NCBI GenBank assembly: GCA_964540535.1
Contig: CAZIMO010000006.1
Location: 62,001-126,000 of the forward strand
Direction: 5' to 3'
Length of the DNA stretch: 64,000 nucleotides
DNA from: Fimenecus sp964540535
GTDB taxonomy: Bacteria; Bacillota; Clostridia; Oscillospirales; Acutalibacteraceae
Under the pieces are notes generated by a model that saw only the letters and a list, made by a program, of their open reading frames with translations, searched no databases and had not been told where the DNA came from. The position numbers and the translations under genes were made by a program. Numbering within the stretch: the first letter of the stretch is position 1; each line of letters begins with the position of its first letter. Shown here piece by piece: positions 8,765 through 18,176 of the stretch.

Positions 8765-9456
8765 AAAGCACCACCTTCATTTATTATTTCATTATTATCT
8801 GTTTTATTTTTAATTCCCTTAAGGAATTTCAGTACCACTTTGACTAAAAGTCTGAACGCAAGAACAATCAAAGCATTCGTTAAGAATATAGGACGCAGTG
8901 ATATTCTGAATGAGAACTGAGCCGTGTTATTGTAGCCTAAAAAGTCCGGTTCAACCTCAACATCATACTTTTTAACCTTCATATTTGCACAAATAAAAGA
9001 AATCGCAGGGAAAATCTTTTGACAGGCTCTGCCATACTGAAGTGCAGTTTCTGCCGCATCGCAGTCACCTGTAACAGTTATCCACAAATAAAGCTCACGA
9101 ATAATGATGTGCTTTTTTAATGATGATAACATTTTGCCGACAGATATTGCGGCGTTGTTAAGAAGCTGTATTACACCGTCAAAGCCTTGATTTTTATAGA
9201 ATGTTACAAAAATATTTTCTTTCTTTTCGGCAGGTGCTTCTTCTGCTGTTTCTTCCGTTTTCTTTTTTGGCGGTTTAGGCTTTTTCTCTTTTTTAGGTTT
9301 ATTCTTTTTCTTTAGCGGAAAAATCTGAAGTTTCAAAAACAGCCAATTAACACTGAAATTGAATTCATCAAAATATTCGCCTTTTATTGTAATGCGGATA
9401 CTAAATAATAACACAAAAAAAGCAATTATACCTAAAATTATATATAATGCAGTCAA
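8761..9456 (-). CDS. DUF2953 domain membrane protein
   Basis: A 231-residue protein with an N-terminal membrane segment (about 3-22), then a very Lys/Pro/Glu-rich linker (about 49-80) and a C-terminal DUF2953-type region containing WITVTGDCDAAETALQYG. A second hydrophobic stretch lies near 193-215. DUF2953 genes habitually precede ytfJ in spore-formers, as here. Its function is unknown; a sporulation-associated membrane role is suggested only by position. Confidence 0.85.
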   Translation of the reverse strand: MTALYIILGIIAFFVLLFSIRITIKGEYFDEFNFSVNWLFLKLQIFPLKKKNKPKKEKKPKPPKKKTEETAEEAPAEKKENIFVTFYKNQGFDGVIQLLNNAAISVGKMLSSLKKHIIIRELYLWITVTGDCDAAETALQYGRACQKIFPAISFICANMKVKKYDVEVEPDFLGYNNTAQFSFRISLRPIFLTNALIVLAFRLLVKVVLKFLKGIKNKTDNNEIINEGGAL

Positions 9457-9489
9457 AAAAGCACCCCCTTTAAATGTAATATGTATAAA

Positions 9490-10059
9490 TTATTCGACAA
9501 TTTCTGCCGAATTTTCTTCACTTTGTTCCGTTTCTTCGGTTTTTTCGGGAATTGCAGGCAACTCATCAAGGGAAGAAATTGAAAAGCACCGTAAGAAATC
9601 TGAAGTTGTTCCGTAAACCAAAGGTCTTCCGGGCAAATCAAGCCTGCCCTTTTCTTCAATAAGCTTCTTTTGGCAAAGTGTTGAAATAACACCGCTGCAA
9701 TCGACACCACGCACCTGCTCAACAAATGATTTAGTTACAGGCTGATTGTATGCTATGACAGCCAAAACCTCAAAAGCCGCTTGAGACAAAGGGGTGTTCT
9801 TGCGAAGTTCAAGCACATCACGAATAACCTCTGCATATTCAGTTCTTGATGAAAGCTGATACATATTGTCAAGTTTAAGCACACAAATTCCACTGTTTTG
9901 TTCATCAAGCTTTGCAGACAAATTCAAAATTATCTGCTCACAGGCTTCTGAATCAATTTCAAGAGCCTCTGCTATTTTTTCAAGCTCAACAGGTTCACCA
10001 GACGCAAAAAGAATTGCTTCAACCGCGGATTGTAATTTACTTGCTTTCATCAATTCCAT
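9490..10059 (-). CDS. scpB: Segregation and condensation protein B
   Basis: Winged-helix kleisin partner of the SMC condensin complex, acting in chromosome compaction and segregation. The 189 residues include AVEAILFASGEPVELEKIAE at the N-terminus, and LSQAAFEVLAVIAYNQPVTK followed by VRGVDCSGVISTL, which are ScpB signatures. An acidic tail (about 165-189) is normal for the family. Its start overlaps scpA by 10 bases. Confidence 0.95.
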   Translation of the reverse strand: MELMKASKLQSAVEAILFASGEPVELEKIAEALEIDSEACEQIILNLSAKLDEQNSGICVLKLDNMYQLSSRTEYAEVIRDVLELRKNTPLSQAAFEVLAVIAYNQPVTKSFVEQVRGVDCSGVISTLCQKKLIEEKGRLDLPGRPLVYGTTSDFLRCFSISSLDELPAIPEKTEETEQSEENSAEIVE

Positions 10060-10787
10060 TCCTCACTTACATTTGTAAAATCAGAATCTAAAAGTTCGAT
10101 TTGTGTTTCTTCGCCGTCACCGACCACCTTAACCTTTTTCGACTTTGTAAGTTCAAGCAAAGCCAAAAAGGTTGCCACCATATCAGAACGGGATTCAGCA
10201 TCGTCAAAAAAAGTGTTCAGCATAGTTTTTTGTCCTTTTTTTGTAAGCTTCTTAAATATTTTAGAAATCTTTGAACTGACTGACACAACTTTTTTAACAA
10301 CAATTTCCCTGAACGCTTCAATTGGAGGAGGCAAAGCCTTAAGCTTTTTGCCTACCGCAGAAACATATGCATTAAAAAGTTCTGACGGATCATGAAGTCT
10401 TTTATAAGTCTGATCCGGATCAATTTTTTCTGTTTTTCTGATAAATGTTGAAAATCCCTCTGTATTTTCAGAAAGCTTTTCAGCCATCATTTTCATATCA
10501 CGGTACTCAATAAGCTCACCCTGCAGTTCTTTTTTCAGTTCTTCTGCTTCTTTATAAACAGGCAATAACGAAATTGACTTCAGATAAACTAAGCGAGCCG
10601 CCATTTCAAGAAATTCAGACGCAACATACATATCCTCTTCCTGCATACGACGTACATATTCAACATACTGCTCTACAAGAGTTAAGATAGGTATATCATA
10701 AATATTCAGTTTATGTTTTGAAATAAGATGCAAAAGCAAATCCATGGGACCTTCAAAAACATCTAATTTGTAAGAAATTGTTTCCAT
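10050..10787 (-). CDS. scpA: Segregation and condensation protein A
   Basis: Kleisin subunit that bridges SMC heads. The N-terminus SYKLDVFEGPMDLLLHLI is diagnostic. The frame is open further upstream to 10832, but those residues overlap the M50 protease gene and are not conserved in character; the ATG at 10787 gives METISYKL, the usual ScpA start, 4 bases after the protease stop. There is no strong Shine-Dalgarno at this ATG, so coupling to the upstream gene is likely. Length is about 245 residues. Confidence 0.95.
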   Translation of the reverse strand: METISYKLDVFEGPMDLLLHLISKHKLNIYDIPILTLVEQYVEYVRRMQEEDMYVASEFLEMAARLVYLKSISLLPVYKEAEELKKELQGELIEYRDMKMMAEKLSENTEGFSTFIRKTEKIDPDQTYKRLHDPSELFNAYVSAVGKKLKALPPPIEAFREIVVKKVVSVSSKISKIFKKLTKKGQKTMLNTFFDDAESRSDMVATFLALLELTKSKKVKVVGDGEETQIELLDSDFTNVSEEWN

Positions 10788-10791
10788 ATAA

Positions 10792-11463
10792 TCAACCAAT
10801 AAGCTTAAAAGGTAAGCTTGCAATACTGACAAATAAATTTAAAATTCCCGAAGAAATTAAAGACAATGGCGTTGAAAGTACACCTGTAAGAATAAGAATA
10901 AACACTACAATTACAATATATCTCTCATACTGAAGAAATTTGTAATAATGTTTTGCGGGAATTAACAGTTGAAGAATTCTTGAACCGTCAAGAGGCGGAA
11001 TAGGCAACAAATTAAATACCGCCAAATTGATATTAACGAGAGCCGCAAAAAAGAAGAATGTATAAAAAGCATTTGTTATAACTGTTGAATTTAAATGTAA
11101 GAATATTATTGCAACAAATGTAAAAATAAATCCCATTATAAGATTTGAAACAGGTCCTGCAATTGCTGTCATTGCCATTCCTTTTTTGCTGTCTTTAAAA
11201 TTGCGGGGATTTACGCTGACAGGCTTTGCATAACCGAAACCGCAAAGGATAATCATAAGTGCACCTATCGGTGAAATATGTGCCATTGGATTTAAAGTAA
11301 GTCTGCCGGAAAGACGAGGCGTCTGATCGCCAAGCTTCGTAGCAACTAATGCGTGTGCATATTCGTGTATAGGCATTGTGCAAAATATTACAAACAATCT
11401 TGAAAACAGTTTAATCATCAATGCGAAAAAGTCGGCATCACCACTGAAAATATCAAAAAGCAT
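10792..11463 (-). CDS. Site-2 protease family (M50) membrane metallopeptidase
   Basis: Integral membrane zinc protease of 223 residues. H33-E34-Y-A-H37 (HExxH) lies in the first conserved membrane segment and NLLPIPPLDG, with D159 as the third metal ligand, in a later one. About five hydrophobic segments are visible. It belongs to the short, PDZ-lacking group related to SpoIVFB-like and YwhC-type proteases. Clustering with scpAB is common in Firmicutes; the substrate is unknown. Confidence 0.92.
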   Translation of the reverse strand: MLFDIFSGDADFFALMIKLFSRLFVIFCTMPIHEYAHALVATKLGDQTPRLSGRLTLNPMAHISPIGALMIILCGFGYAKPVSVNPRNFKDSKKGMAMTAIAGPVSNLIMGFIFTFVAIIFLHLNSTVITNAFYTFFFFAALVNINLAVFNLLPIPPLDGSRILQLLIPAKHYYKFLQYERYIVIVVFILILTGVLSTPLSLISSGILNLFVSIASLPFKLIG

Positions 11464-11495
11464 AGTGCTCCCCTTTCTGTTTATCTAAAAGAATA

Positions 11496-12326
11496 TTATA
11501 TTCTAAATGTTATAATTCTGTCAATATTATTAAAATCAAAAAGGCATTCTTTTTTTGAAAATTTTCCGTTAAAAATCTCAATTATCCCGTCGCTCTGTTG
11601 TTCGCCGCATTCAAAGGCAAAAAAACCGTTTTCTTTAATTTTATTAGTACAACGCTCTGCAATACAACGGTAAAAATCAAGGCCGTCGGTACCTCCGTCA
11701 AGTGCGGTTATCGGCTCTTTAAGAACCTCTTTTTGAAGTGTTTTAATATCGTCTGAACTAATATAAGGCGGATTCGAAAGCAATAAATCACAGTTAGGCA
11801 AGACCGAAAAATCGAAATCAAATAAATCTGCATTTATTAAAACGACATTTTCAAGATTTAACAAATCTTTATTCTTTTTAAGATAGTGAAATGCTTTAGC
11901 TTCTTTTTCAATGAGATAGACTTTTGCATCTGAGCGGTGTGCGGCCATCGTAAGACCGATACAGCCCGTTCCTGCACAAAGGTCATATACAATTGGATTT
12001 TCAAATTCTTCAAGTTTTTCTAAAGCAAAATCAACAAGCATTTCTGTTTCGGGTCTTGGAATTAAAACACCCTCACCTACAGCAAATGTCAAATCGTAAA
12101 AATCCCATTTGCCGATAATATATTGTAAAGGCTCGCCATTTACTCTTTGACTAATTATATCTTCAACAAGATTTATTTGTTCGTCGGTTGCGCAATCATC
12201 AGACATCAGCATTTTTTGCTTTGGGATGCCGAGTAAGTCATTGAAAATACAAAGTGCTTCAAATTCCCCGCATCCGCCGAATGAAAGCTTATTTGAGCAA
12301 TATTTATATAGCTGTTTAAGCGTCAT
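11496..12326 (-). CDS. prmC: Peptide chain release factor N5-glutamine methyltransferase
   Basis: Methylates the Gln of the GGQ motif in release factors RF1/RF2 using SAM. The N-terminal helical domain (about 1-80) is followed by PRPETEMLV, the SAM-binding loop DLCAGTGCIGL (about 115-125) and the catalytic NPPY (185-188). The 276-residue length is normal. The ATG shares one base with the stop of the DUF1385 gene, and the pair DUF1385-prmC is a conserved Firmicutes arrangement. Confidence 0.95.
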   Translation of the reverse strand: MTLKQLYKYCSNKLSFGGCGEFEALCIFNDLLGIPKQKMLMSDDCATDEQINLVEDIISQRVNGEPLQYIIGKWDFYDLTFAVGEGVLIPRPETEMLVDFALEKLEEFENPIVYDLCAGTGCIGLTMAAHRSDAKVYLIEKEAKAFHYLKKNKDLLNLENVVLINADLFDFDFSVLPNCDLLLSNPPYISSDDIKTLQKEVLKEPITALDGGTDGLDFYRCIAERCTNKIKENGFFAFECGEQQSDGIIEIFNGKFSKKECLFDFNNIDRIITFRI

Positions 12327-13300
12327 TATATTCTATCATCCTCGGGATTATCTGTAATTACAGCCTTAATAGATTCAATAGCTACCTCAATAATATCATC
12401 AGTAGGTTCAACAGTTGTAATTCTTTGCATAAGCAAACCCGGAAGCGAAAGAAATTTCACAACTGCGTTATCATGCTTGCCGGCGTATTTTATAAATTCA
12501 TATCCCAAGCCCATTACAAAAGGCATAATTGCGATTTTAACTGCAATCCAAAGCACACGGTTAAGTTCTGCAAGTCCTGGGAAAATTAAAACCAATGCAG
12601 AAGAAATAAGTACGCTGATAATAATCATAACGAACATAAAAGCTGTACCGCATCTCGGGTGAAAACGCGACATTCTGCGTACATTTTCTACGGTAAGATC
12701 AAGTCCGTTTTCATAACAGAAAATAGTTTTATGCTCTGCACCGTGATACATAAAGGTTCTTTTTATAGTATCCATTTTAGAAACAAGATACATATAAAGT
12801 ATGAATATTATTATTCTCATTACCCCCTCAATCAACGGGTGGAACTTATCAATATCAACATTTTTAAGTGCATAATTGTCAAACAAATCAACAGTAAGCG
12901 TCGGTAAATACATAAAAATTAAGAAAGCTAACACGACCCCTAACACCATTGATATTGCACCTACAACTGCCATCATTTTCTCGCCGAAATGCTCTGAAAT
13001 CCATTTGTCAAGCTTTGATATATCTTCAACTTTTTCTTCTTCGGTTAACGCTTTATCAGCCGATTTCATCATATATTTATAACCTGTAATCATAGATTCT
13101 GCAAACGCTGCAATTCCTCTGATAATCGGCAAACCTAAAACCTTATATCTTTTTTGGATTGAAACATATTTGTCAACTTCGGTTTCAATTGAACCATCTG
13201 GCATACGAACAGACATAGCATTGCCTTTAGGTCCACGCATCATTATTCCCTCTATCAGTGCTTGTCCGCCGATAGATGTCTTATGTTTGATATTATTCAA
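12326..13300 (-). CDS. DUF1385 domain membrane protein
   Basis: A 324-residue membrane protein of the DUF1385 family, seen by SIGGQALIEGIMMRGP near the N-terminus and YHGAEHKTIFCYENG, RMSRFHPRCGTAF in the middle. Hydrophobic segments lie at about 112-135, 160-175, 220-245 and 252-272. Biochemical function is unknown; the family neighbours prmC and prfA in many Firmicutes, suggesting but not proving a link to translation termination. Confidence 0.9.
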   Translation of the reverse strand: MNNIKHKTSIGGQALIEGIMMRGPKGNAMSVRMPDGSIETEVDKYVSIQKRYKVLGLPIIRGIAAFAESMITGYKYMMKSADKALTEEEKVEDISKLDKWISEHFGEKMMAVVGAISMVLGVVLAFLIFMYLPTLTVDLFDNYALKNVDIDKFHPLIEGVMRIIIFILYMYLVSKMDTIKRTFMYHGAEHKTIFCYENGLDLTVENVRRMSRFHPRCGTAFMFVMIIISVLISSALVLIFPGLAELNRVLWIAVKIAIMPFVMGLGYEFIKYAGKHDNAVVKFLSLPGLLMQRITTVEPTDDIIEVAIESIKAVITDNPEDDRI

Positions 13301-13313
13301 AGCTATTACTCCC

Positions 13314-14723
13314 TTATTTTATATTTCTCATTAAAATCAAATCAGTTTTTGTTCCCACACCGATTTTGCTTTCAATAATCATTTCACCGCCGTGAAGCTT
13401 AATTATTTCATCAGTAACCGCAAGTCCTATTCCGCTACCTCTGGCACTGTTATTTGCCTTATAAAATTTTTCTCGTATTCTCGGCAAGTCATTTTTTGAA
13501 ATACCGCAGCCATTATCAGAAATACTAATTTTTACTGTTTTATTGGTACATACAAGCTGAATCTTAACAAATCCGCCTTTTTTGTTGTATTTAAAGCTAT
13601 TGTCAATAATATTTACAAAAGCCTGTTTCAATCGGTTCTTATCTCCGTAAATGTTTATTGCATTTTTCGGAATATCAATCAAAAGTTCAATCCCTTCACG
13701 CTCTGAACGCTCACGAAAAACTTCAAGTACTTCAGACAGCTCTTTAACAATATCAATATAAGATGTTTTAAGGGACATTTTTCCGCTTTCCATTCGTGAA
13801 AAGTCAAGAAGTTCTTCAACTAAATCAGTTAAACGCTCTGATTCATTAACAATAACATTGATTCCCTTATCTACAATTTCTTCATTTTCTTTGGCAGAAC
13901 GAATTGTTTCCCCCCAACCCTTAATCGCGGTTAAAGGAGTTCGCAGTTCATGAGAAACTGTTGAAATAAATTCATTCTTCATTCGCTCTGTTTCACTGAT
14001 TTCACGTGCCATATTGTTAATAGTATCGCAAAGCTGACCAATTTCATCGTCATACTTATATTTTTCAATTGAAGCGCTAAAATCACCTTTCGCAATTTTA
14101 GAAGCAGTTTCATTTATTTTTTGAACAGGTCTGATAATCGAATTGATGAAAAATGCACCCGACAAAACAACAAAGCCGACAAAAACAATTATCAAAACAA
14201 ATATTAAAATCCATATTTTTAAAAGCTGTATATTAATATCTTCAAGTGAAATGATATATCGCACTGCACCGCTTATACCGTTTTCATTTTCGGGTAAAAT
14301 ATAGGTCATTGCCATAATCTTTTCGCCGTTCTGCATTTCGCCTATCCACTCGGCTTTACCGCTTTCATCATCCTTAGCATAGTTATAGTCCGGATAACTC
14401 TCGCCTTTAACAGAAAACCCTGTTGATGAAACAACAACCTTTCCGTTCTTATCAATTACCCAGACCTCCATAATATTCTTATCGGAAAAATTATCAACAA
14501 AGTTTTTACTCATCTTGATAAAATTTTCATCACTTACAGCCGCAGATGAATTAAAGTTTGACAATACCATTGAATTGGCACGGGAATTCAATGTCATTCT
14601 TACTGAATTGTAATACTGCGATTTAAAAATATATCCGATTGCAATGCCGATAGTAATAATTAAAACTATTATTCCTGTAAGTACAGTTAAAGACCATCGT
14701 TTAACAATACTGTTTTTTATCAT
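13314..14723 (-). CDS. Sensor histidine kinase (PhoR-like)
   Basis: Membrane kinase of about 469 residues. It has a transmembrane helix (about 12-34), an extracellular sensor region (about 35-165), a second helix (about 169-194), a HAMP linker (about 195-245), the dimerisation/phosphoacceptor helix STVSHELRTPLTAIKGW with H258, and an ATPase domain with N-, G1- and G2-box residues (DNGCGISKNDLP and GSGIGLAVTDEI). Starting at 14723 (MIKNSIVK) is preferred because AAAGGCGG lies 7 bases upstream; the frame also opens at 14741. Partner of the adjacent response regulator. Confidence 0.93.
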   Translation of the reverse strand: MIKNSIVKRWSLTVLTGIIVLIITIGIAIGYIFKSQYYNSVRMTLNSRANSMVLSNFNSSAAVSDENFIKMSKNFVDNFSDKNIMEVWVIDKNGKVVVSSTGFSVKGESYPDYNYAKDDESGKAEWIGEMQNGEKIMAMTYILPENENGISGAVRYIISLEDINIQLLKIWILIFVLIIVFVGFVVLSGAFFINSIIRPVQKINETASKIAKGDFSASIEKYKYDDEIGQLCDTINNMAREISETERMKNEFISTVSHELRTPLTAIKGWGETIRSAKENEEIVDKGINVIVNESERLTDLVEELLDFSRMESGKMSLKTSYIDIVKELSEVLEVFRERSEREGIELLIDIPKNAINIYGDKNRLKQAFVNIIDNSFKYNKKGGFVKIQLVCTNKTVKISISDNGCGISKNDLPRIREKFYKANNSARGSGIGLAVTDEIIKLHGGEMIIESKIGVGTKTDLILMRNIK

Positions 14724-14755
14724 AACGGCACCGCCTTTCAATAACTTTTAAAAAT

Positions 14756-15460
14756 TTACACCATCCACTTGTATCCCATACCCCATATTGTAGTTAAATG
14801 CTTGGGCTGTGAAGGTTCATCTTCAATTTTGTTTCTTAATCTGTGAATATTAACATCAACTACTTTTTCATCTCCGTAATATGATTCGCCCCAAACAAAT
14901 TTCAGAATTTCATTTCTGTCGAGAGCAACATTAGGATTGGTAAAAAAGTATTCCATAATTTGAAATTCAACCTGCGTTAAATCAATAGGAATGCTGTTTT
15001 TTGTTAAGGTATGACTTCTCAAATCGAGAACAAATTCATTAAGCGAGATGGAATTATCAACTGACTTTTCAGAAGAAGTGTCTGAGGTAAGCGAAACCCG
15101 TCTGTAAACCGCATCAATTCTCGCCATAAGCTCTGACGGTGAAAAAGGCTTTGTAACATAATCATCGGCACCAACCATAAGTCCTGTTACTTTATCCATT
15201 TCCTGTGTTCTTGCAGTAAGCATTATAATTCCAAGGCGTTTACTCTTATCACGAAGATATTTGCACACTTCAAGTCCATCGATAACAGGCATCATAATAT
15301 CAAGAATTGCTATATCAATTTTGTTGCTGTGTTCATCAAAAAGACTTATAGCCTCTTCTCCGTTTGAAGCTTCAAATACTTCGTATCCGCTTCGTTTTAA
15401 ATTGATTACCACAAAATCACGGATAGAAGCTTCATCTTCTGCAATTAAAACGCATTTCAT
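14756..15460 (-). CDS. OmpR/PhoB-family response regulator
   Basis: DNA-binding transcription factor of 234 residues. The receiver domain (about 1-115) has acidic residues E8/D9/E10, phosphoacceptor D54 in AILDIMMPVIDG, T82 and K104. The winged-helix domain (about 135-234) carries FVWGESYYGDEKVVDVNIHRLRNKIE-type residues. The stop precedes the kinase start by 32 bases and its start lies 3 bases after the lipoprotein stop, so lipoprotein, regulator and kinase probably work together. No target site could be recognised. Confidence 0.95.
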   Translation of the reverse strand: MKCVLIAEDEASIRDFVVINLKRSGYEVFEASNGEEAISLFDEHSNKIDIAILDIMMPVIDGLEVCKYLRDKSKRLGIIMLTARTQEMDKVTGLMVGADDYVTKPFSPSELMARIDAVYRRVSLTSDTSSEKSVDNSISLNEFVLDLRSHTLTKNSIPIDLTQVEFQIMEYFFTNPNVALDRNEILKFVWGESYYGDEKVVDVNIHRLRNKIEDEPSQPKHLTTIWGMGYKWMV

Positions 15461-15463
15461 AAA

Positions 15464-16843
15464 TTACACCTGCTCTGTAATAACAAAATTTTTGGTAATG
15501 TATTCTCTGATACTTTCGGCATCGTCTTTATCCAGCATAACATAACCGTAAACATATGCGCCTTTTTCATCAAGCTTTGTATATCCAAAATTGTTTTCAT
15601 CCCAATTAAGCTTTGAAAAGGCTCTGAACGAAAACATCTCACCGCCAAATGTTCCGTTTTCATCCAATGAATGGAATGTGAGCGTTGCTGTATCAGTATT
15701 ATAAACTATTGTAACTTTATCAAGAAATTCTTCAGGGAAAACAAACATATAACCGTATGTCAAGTTAAGCAAACACTTAAAGTCAGTAATTAACGAATTA
15801 TCTTGAAGTTCTGACCACACTGTCAAATTCAAAGGCATAGTATCAACAGAATTCTTTGAAATACTTGTACCTAAAGGAAGAGTTTCAAGCGTTGGTATTT
15901 CGACAATACCGTCATTATCAATATCCCGCGAGCTTGTACGAACATCGCGAAGAGTTAACGGCGATTCAGAAACATTGCTTTCATATAAAGGCAAACTGAT
16001 TTCAAAATCGCTGTGTGCAATATCAATTACTTCGGTAAGAACACCTGTTTCGCTTATTAGGCCGTCAATATAAAGTCTTGTATGCACATTTTCTCCTGCA
16101 ATGTAATTATCAGTAACAATATTTAAAATTTCAAGCATACCTGTAATTGAAAATTCTTCTTCGTTTACAACCTCATATGATGAATTAAAGCTGATTATTC
16201 TGCCTACAGTATTTTTAGTTTGATTTGAAAGAGCAATATTCAAAACAAAAAGCTCATCTGAATTATCACCGTTCAAATCATCAATAAAAGCTTTGGTGAA
16301 AACCTCGGTTTTTATTAGAGTAAAAGCACTTCCATTATAGCTGTAAATAGTCATTGTTCGATTGCGTGAGGAACCAAAATCAGAAAAATTTGCAAGCTCA
16401 ACCTGCGATGTTGAATTCCAACTTATTACAAGTTCTTTAATTCCGTCCCCGTTAATGTCGGCAAAGTTGACCTCGTAAATATCTTCACCTCTTCCCTTGA
16501 TATTTGAAACGCAGGTCCAATTTTCATCTATCTTTTTGAATGCACTTACATAAGCCGCATCTTCAACTGCAGGGTCTGAATAAAAAACAAAAGCTTCCTG
16601 TGTCTCATCATTATCTAAATCGTAAAATAAATATGAGGAGCGGTTTTCACCGCTCATAGGTGTTTTCATTATAACGCTCTCACTGAAATTCGCTGAATTT
16701 TCAAATGCCTTTTGCAAAAGACTGCTATCACCGCTCAGTTTAGGCGGCCGCATAAGGTTATAAACAGATGCCATATTGAAATCACAGCCCGTAAGAGTAA
16801 GACAGACAATTATCACCAACATAACTGCAATTATTTTTTTCAT
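15464..16843 (-). CDS. Secreted lipoprotein with FG-GAP/VCBS-like repeats, linked to a two-component system
   Basis: A 459-residue protein with a lipoprotein signal peptide and lipobox LTGC (C20). Repeated segments of the form D-[IL]-[ND]-[GN]-D-x-x-x-[EL] (for example ADINGDGIKELVISW, DDLNGDNSDELFVL and DIDNDGIVEI) resemble calcium-binding FG-GAP/VCBS propeller blades. No catalytic motif is seen. Located directly upstream of the regulator/kinase pair, it may be an envelope sensor or accessory factor; that role is inferred from position only. Confidence 0.82.
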   Translation of the reverse strand: MKKIIAVMLVIIVCLTLTGCDFNMASVYNLMRPPKLSGDSSLLQKAFENSANFSESVIMKTPMSGENRSSYLFYDLDNDETQEAFVFYSDPAVEDAAYVSAFKKIDENWTCVSNIKGRGEDIYEVNFADINGDGIKELVISWNSTSQVELANFSDFGSSRNRTMTIYSYNGSAFTLIKTEVFTKAFIDDLNGDNSDELFVLNIALSNQTKNTVGRIISFNSSYEVVNEEEFSITGMLEILNIVTDNYIAGENVHTRLYIDGLISETGVLTEVIDIAHSDFEISLPLYESNVSESPLTLRDVRTSSRDIDNDGIVEIPTLETLPLGTSISKNSVDTMPLNLTVWSELQDNSLITDFKCLLNLTYGYMFVFPEEFLDKVTIVYNTDTATLTFHSLDENGTFGGEMFSFRAFSKLNWDENNFGYTKLDEKGAYVYGYVMLDKDDAESIREYITKNFVITEQV

Positions 16844-16862
16844 TGTCTGTCACCTCTAATTC

Positions 16863-18176
16863 TTATTCTTTGGCTTCAACAGAAACCTTAATATCGTATT
16901 TGCCGAATGCCCAACAATCATATTCATTGCTTACGATTATTGTGCCTTGAAGCGTTTTTGTATCGCCTGTTATAGTTTTATCTGTTGTATCAATTTCAAT
17001 TGATAAATCAGCAGAAGTTATTGCATCAATGTCCTCTTTCAAACCGACAACAGTTACCGTAATATTATTTGTTGTATTAAGCATTACATCAAAATCATCA
17101 CGTGAATTTTTAATTGCAATACTTGATGCAGGAATTGAAAGTGTTTTTGAACTCATTGCCGACGCATTTATGGCAATTTTAAAACGTTTAATACTTGAAT
17201 CAATAATTTTATATGTGTTTATTGTATCAGCATCAACCGTGAATGTATTATAGCTATCGCCGATATCTGCAAAATCAATTGTATCAACAATAAACGACTT
17301 TGTTGTTTCAACCGCATCAACAGGAATGGCAACTTTAACACTCGAAGGGCTTATAGTATATTTGATTGGATTGCTTATAAATCCTGCAGGAGCATTTTTA
17401 AACTCAACAGCAGTGGGCAAGGTAACAATTTTTAATACCGGAACGGTCATTGTAATATCATCAACTGTATTTATTTTTGAATATTCAAGTGTTGAACCGT
17501 CATTTGTAATTATTTTGATTTCGGGATCAAAGGTTGTTGTTTTTTCAAGCACATTATCAAGATTTACCGAAGCAGAAGCACTTGTTATTCTGTTAATTTC
17601 TGTTGCAGGACCGCTTATCAAAACCGTATTTTTTGAAAATACAATGTCACCAATCAAGCAATCATCAGGAACAAATGAAGCAAGCGAAGAATCAATATTA
17701 CCTGTTAAAGTCATTTCAACCTCTTTGTATGTATCAAAATACACCTCAATGTAGGTTGAAGATGATGAAGCAATACTAAAGTCGTCAGAGCCGTTTTTAG
17801 GCGTAATTCTGAGCTGAAGTGTCTTTGTACCCGAACTGTCAACATAATTTGTGTTTGCTACAACATCAATATCATTAGCATCCAGTGATGAAAGAATATA
17901 TTTTTTACCTCTAACGGTAACATCAACCGTAAATTCGGATTCACCGAAAATCTGTAACCCTAACTGCTCCGGAATGCTGTTTTCAAGGTTAATCTGAACA
18001 GGAACACCTGTAATAACACTTGTTACTTCGGGACTCTTTTCAATTGCTACCCACATCCATAAACAAAATGCAATTATAATTGAAGCAATCATTAAAAAAC
18101 GGTTGTTTCTTATTAAAGCAGAAAAGGAAAATCCTGATTTTTTTGCGCTGTCTTTTTTATTTTCCATTTTTTCCAC
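16863..18176 (-). CDS. cdaR: CdaR, YbbR-domain regulator of diadenylate cyclase
   Basis: Extracytoplasmic YbbR-repeat protein that in Bacillus and Listeria modulates CdaA. It has one N-terminal membrane segment (about 28-45, FLMIASIIIAFCLWMWVAIE) followed by several beta-rich YbbR repeats up to residue 437, recognisable by recurring V-[TI]-V-x-G-x-x-x-x-[IL] strands. It starts inside the end of cdaA (20-base overlap), so the two are almost certainly translated together. Confidence 0.92.
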   Translation of the reverse strand: MEKMENKKDSAKKSGFSFSALIRNNRFLMIASIIIAFCLWMWVAIEKSPEVTSVITGVPVQINLENSIPEQLGLQIFGESEFTVDVTVRGKKYILSSLDANDIDVVANTNYVDSSGTKTLQLRITPKNGSDDFSIASSSSTYIEVYFDTYKEVEMTLTGNIDSSLASFVPDDCLIGDIVFSKNTVLISGPATEINRITSASASVNLDNVLEKTTTFDPEIKIITNDGSTLEYSKINTVDDITMTVPVLKIVTLPTAVEFKNAPAGFISNPIKYTISPSSVKVAIPVDAVETTKSFIVDTIDFADIGDSYNTFTVDADTINTYKIIDSSIKRFKIAINASAMSSKTLSIPASSIAIKNSRDDFDVMLNTTNNITVTVVGLKEDIDAITSADLSIEIDTTDKTITGDTKTLQGTIIVSNEYDCWAFGKYDIKVSVEAKE

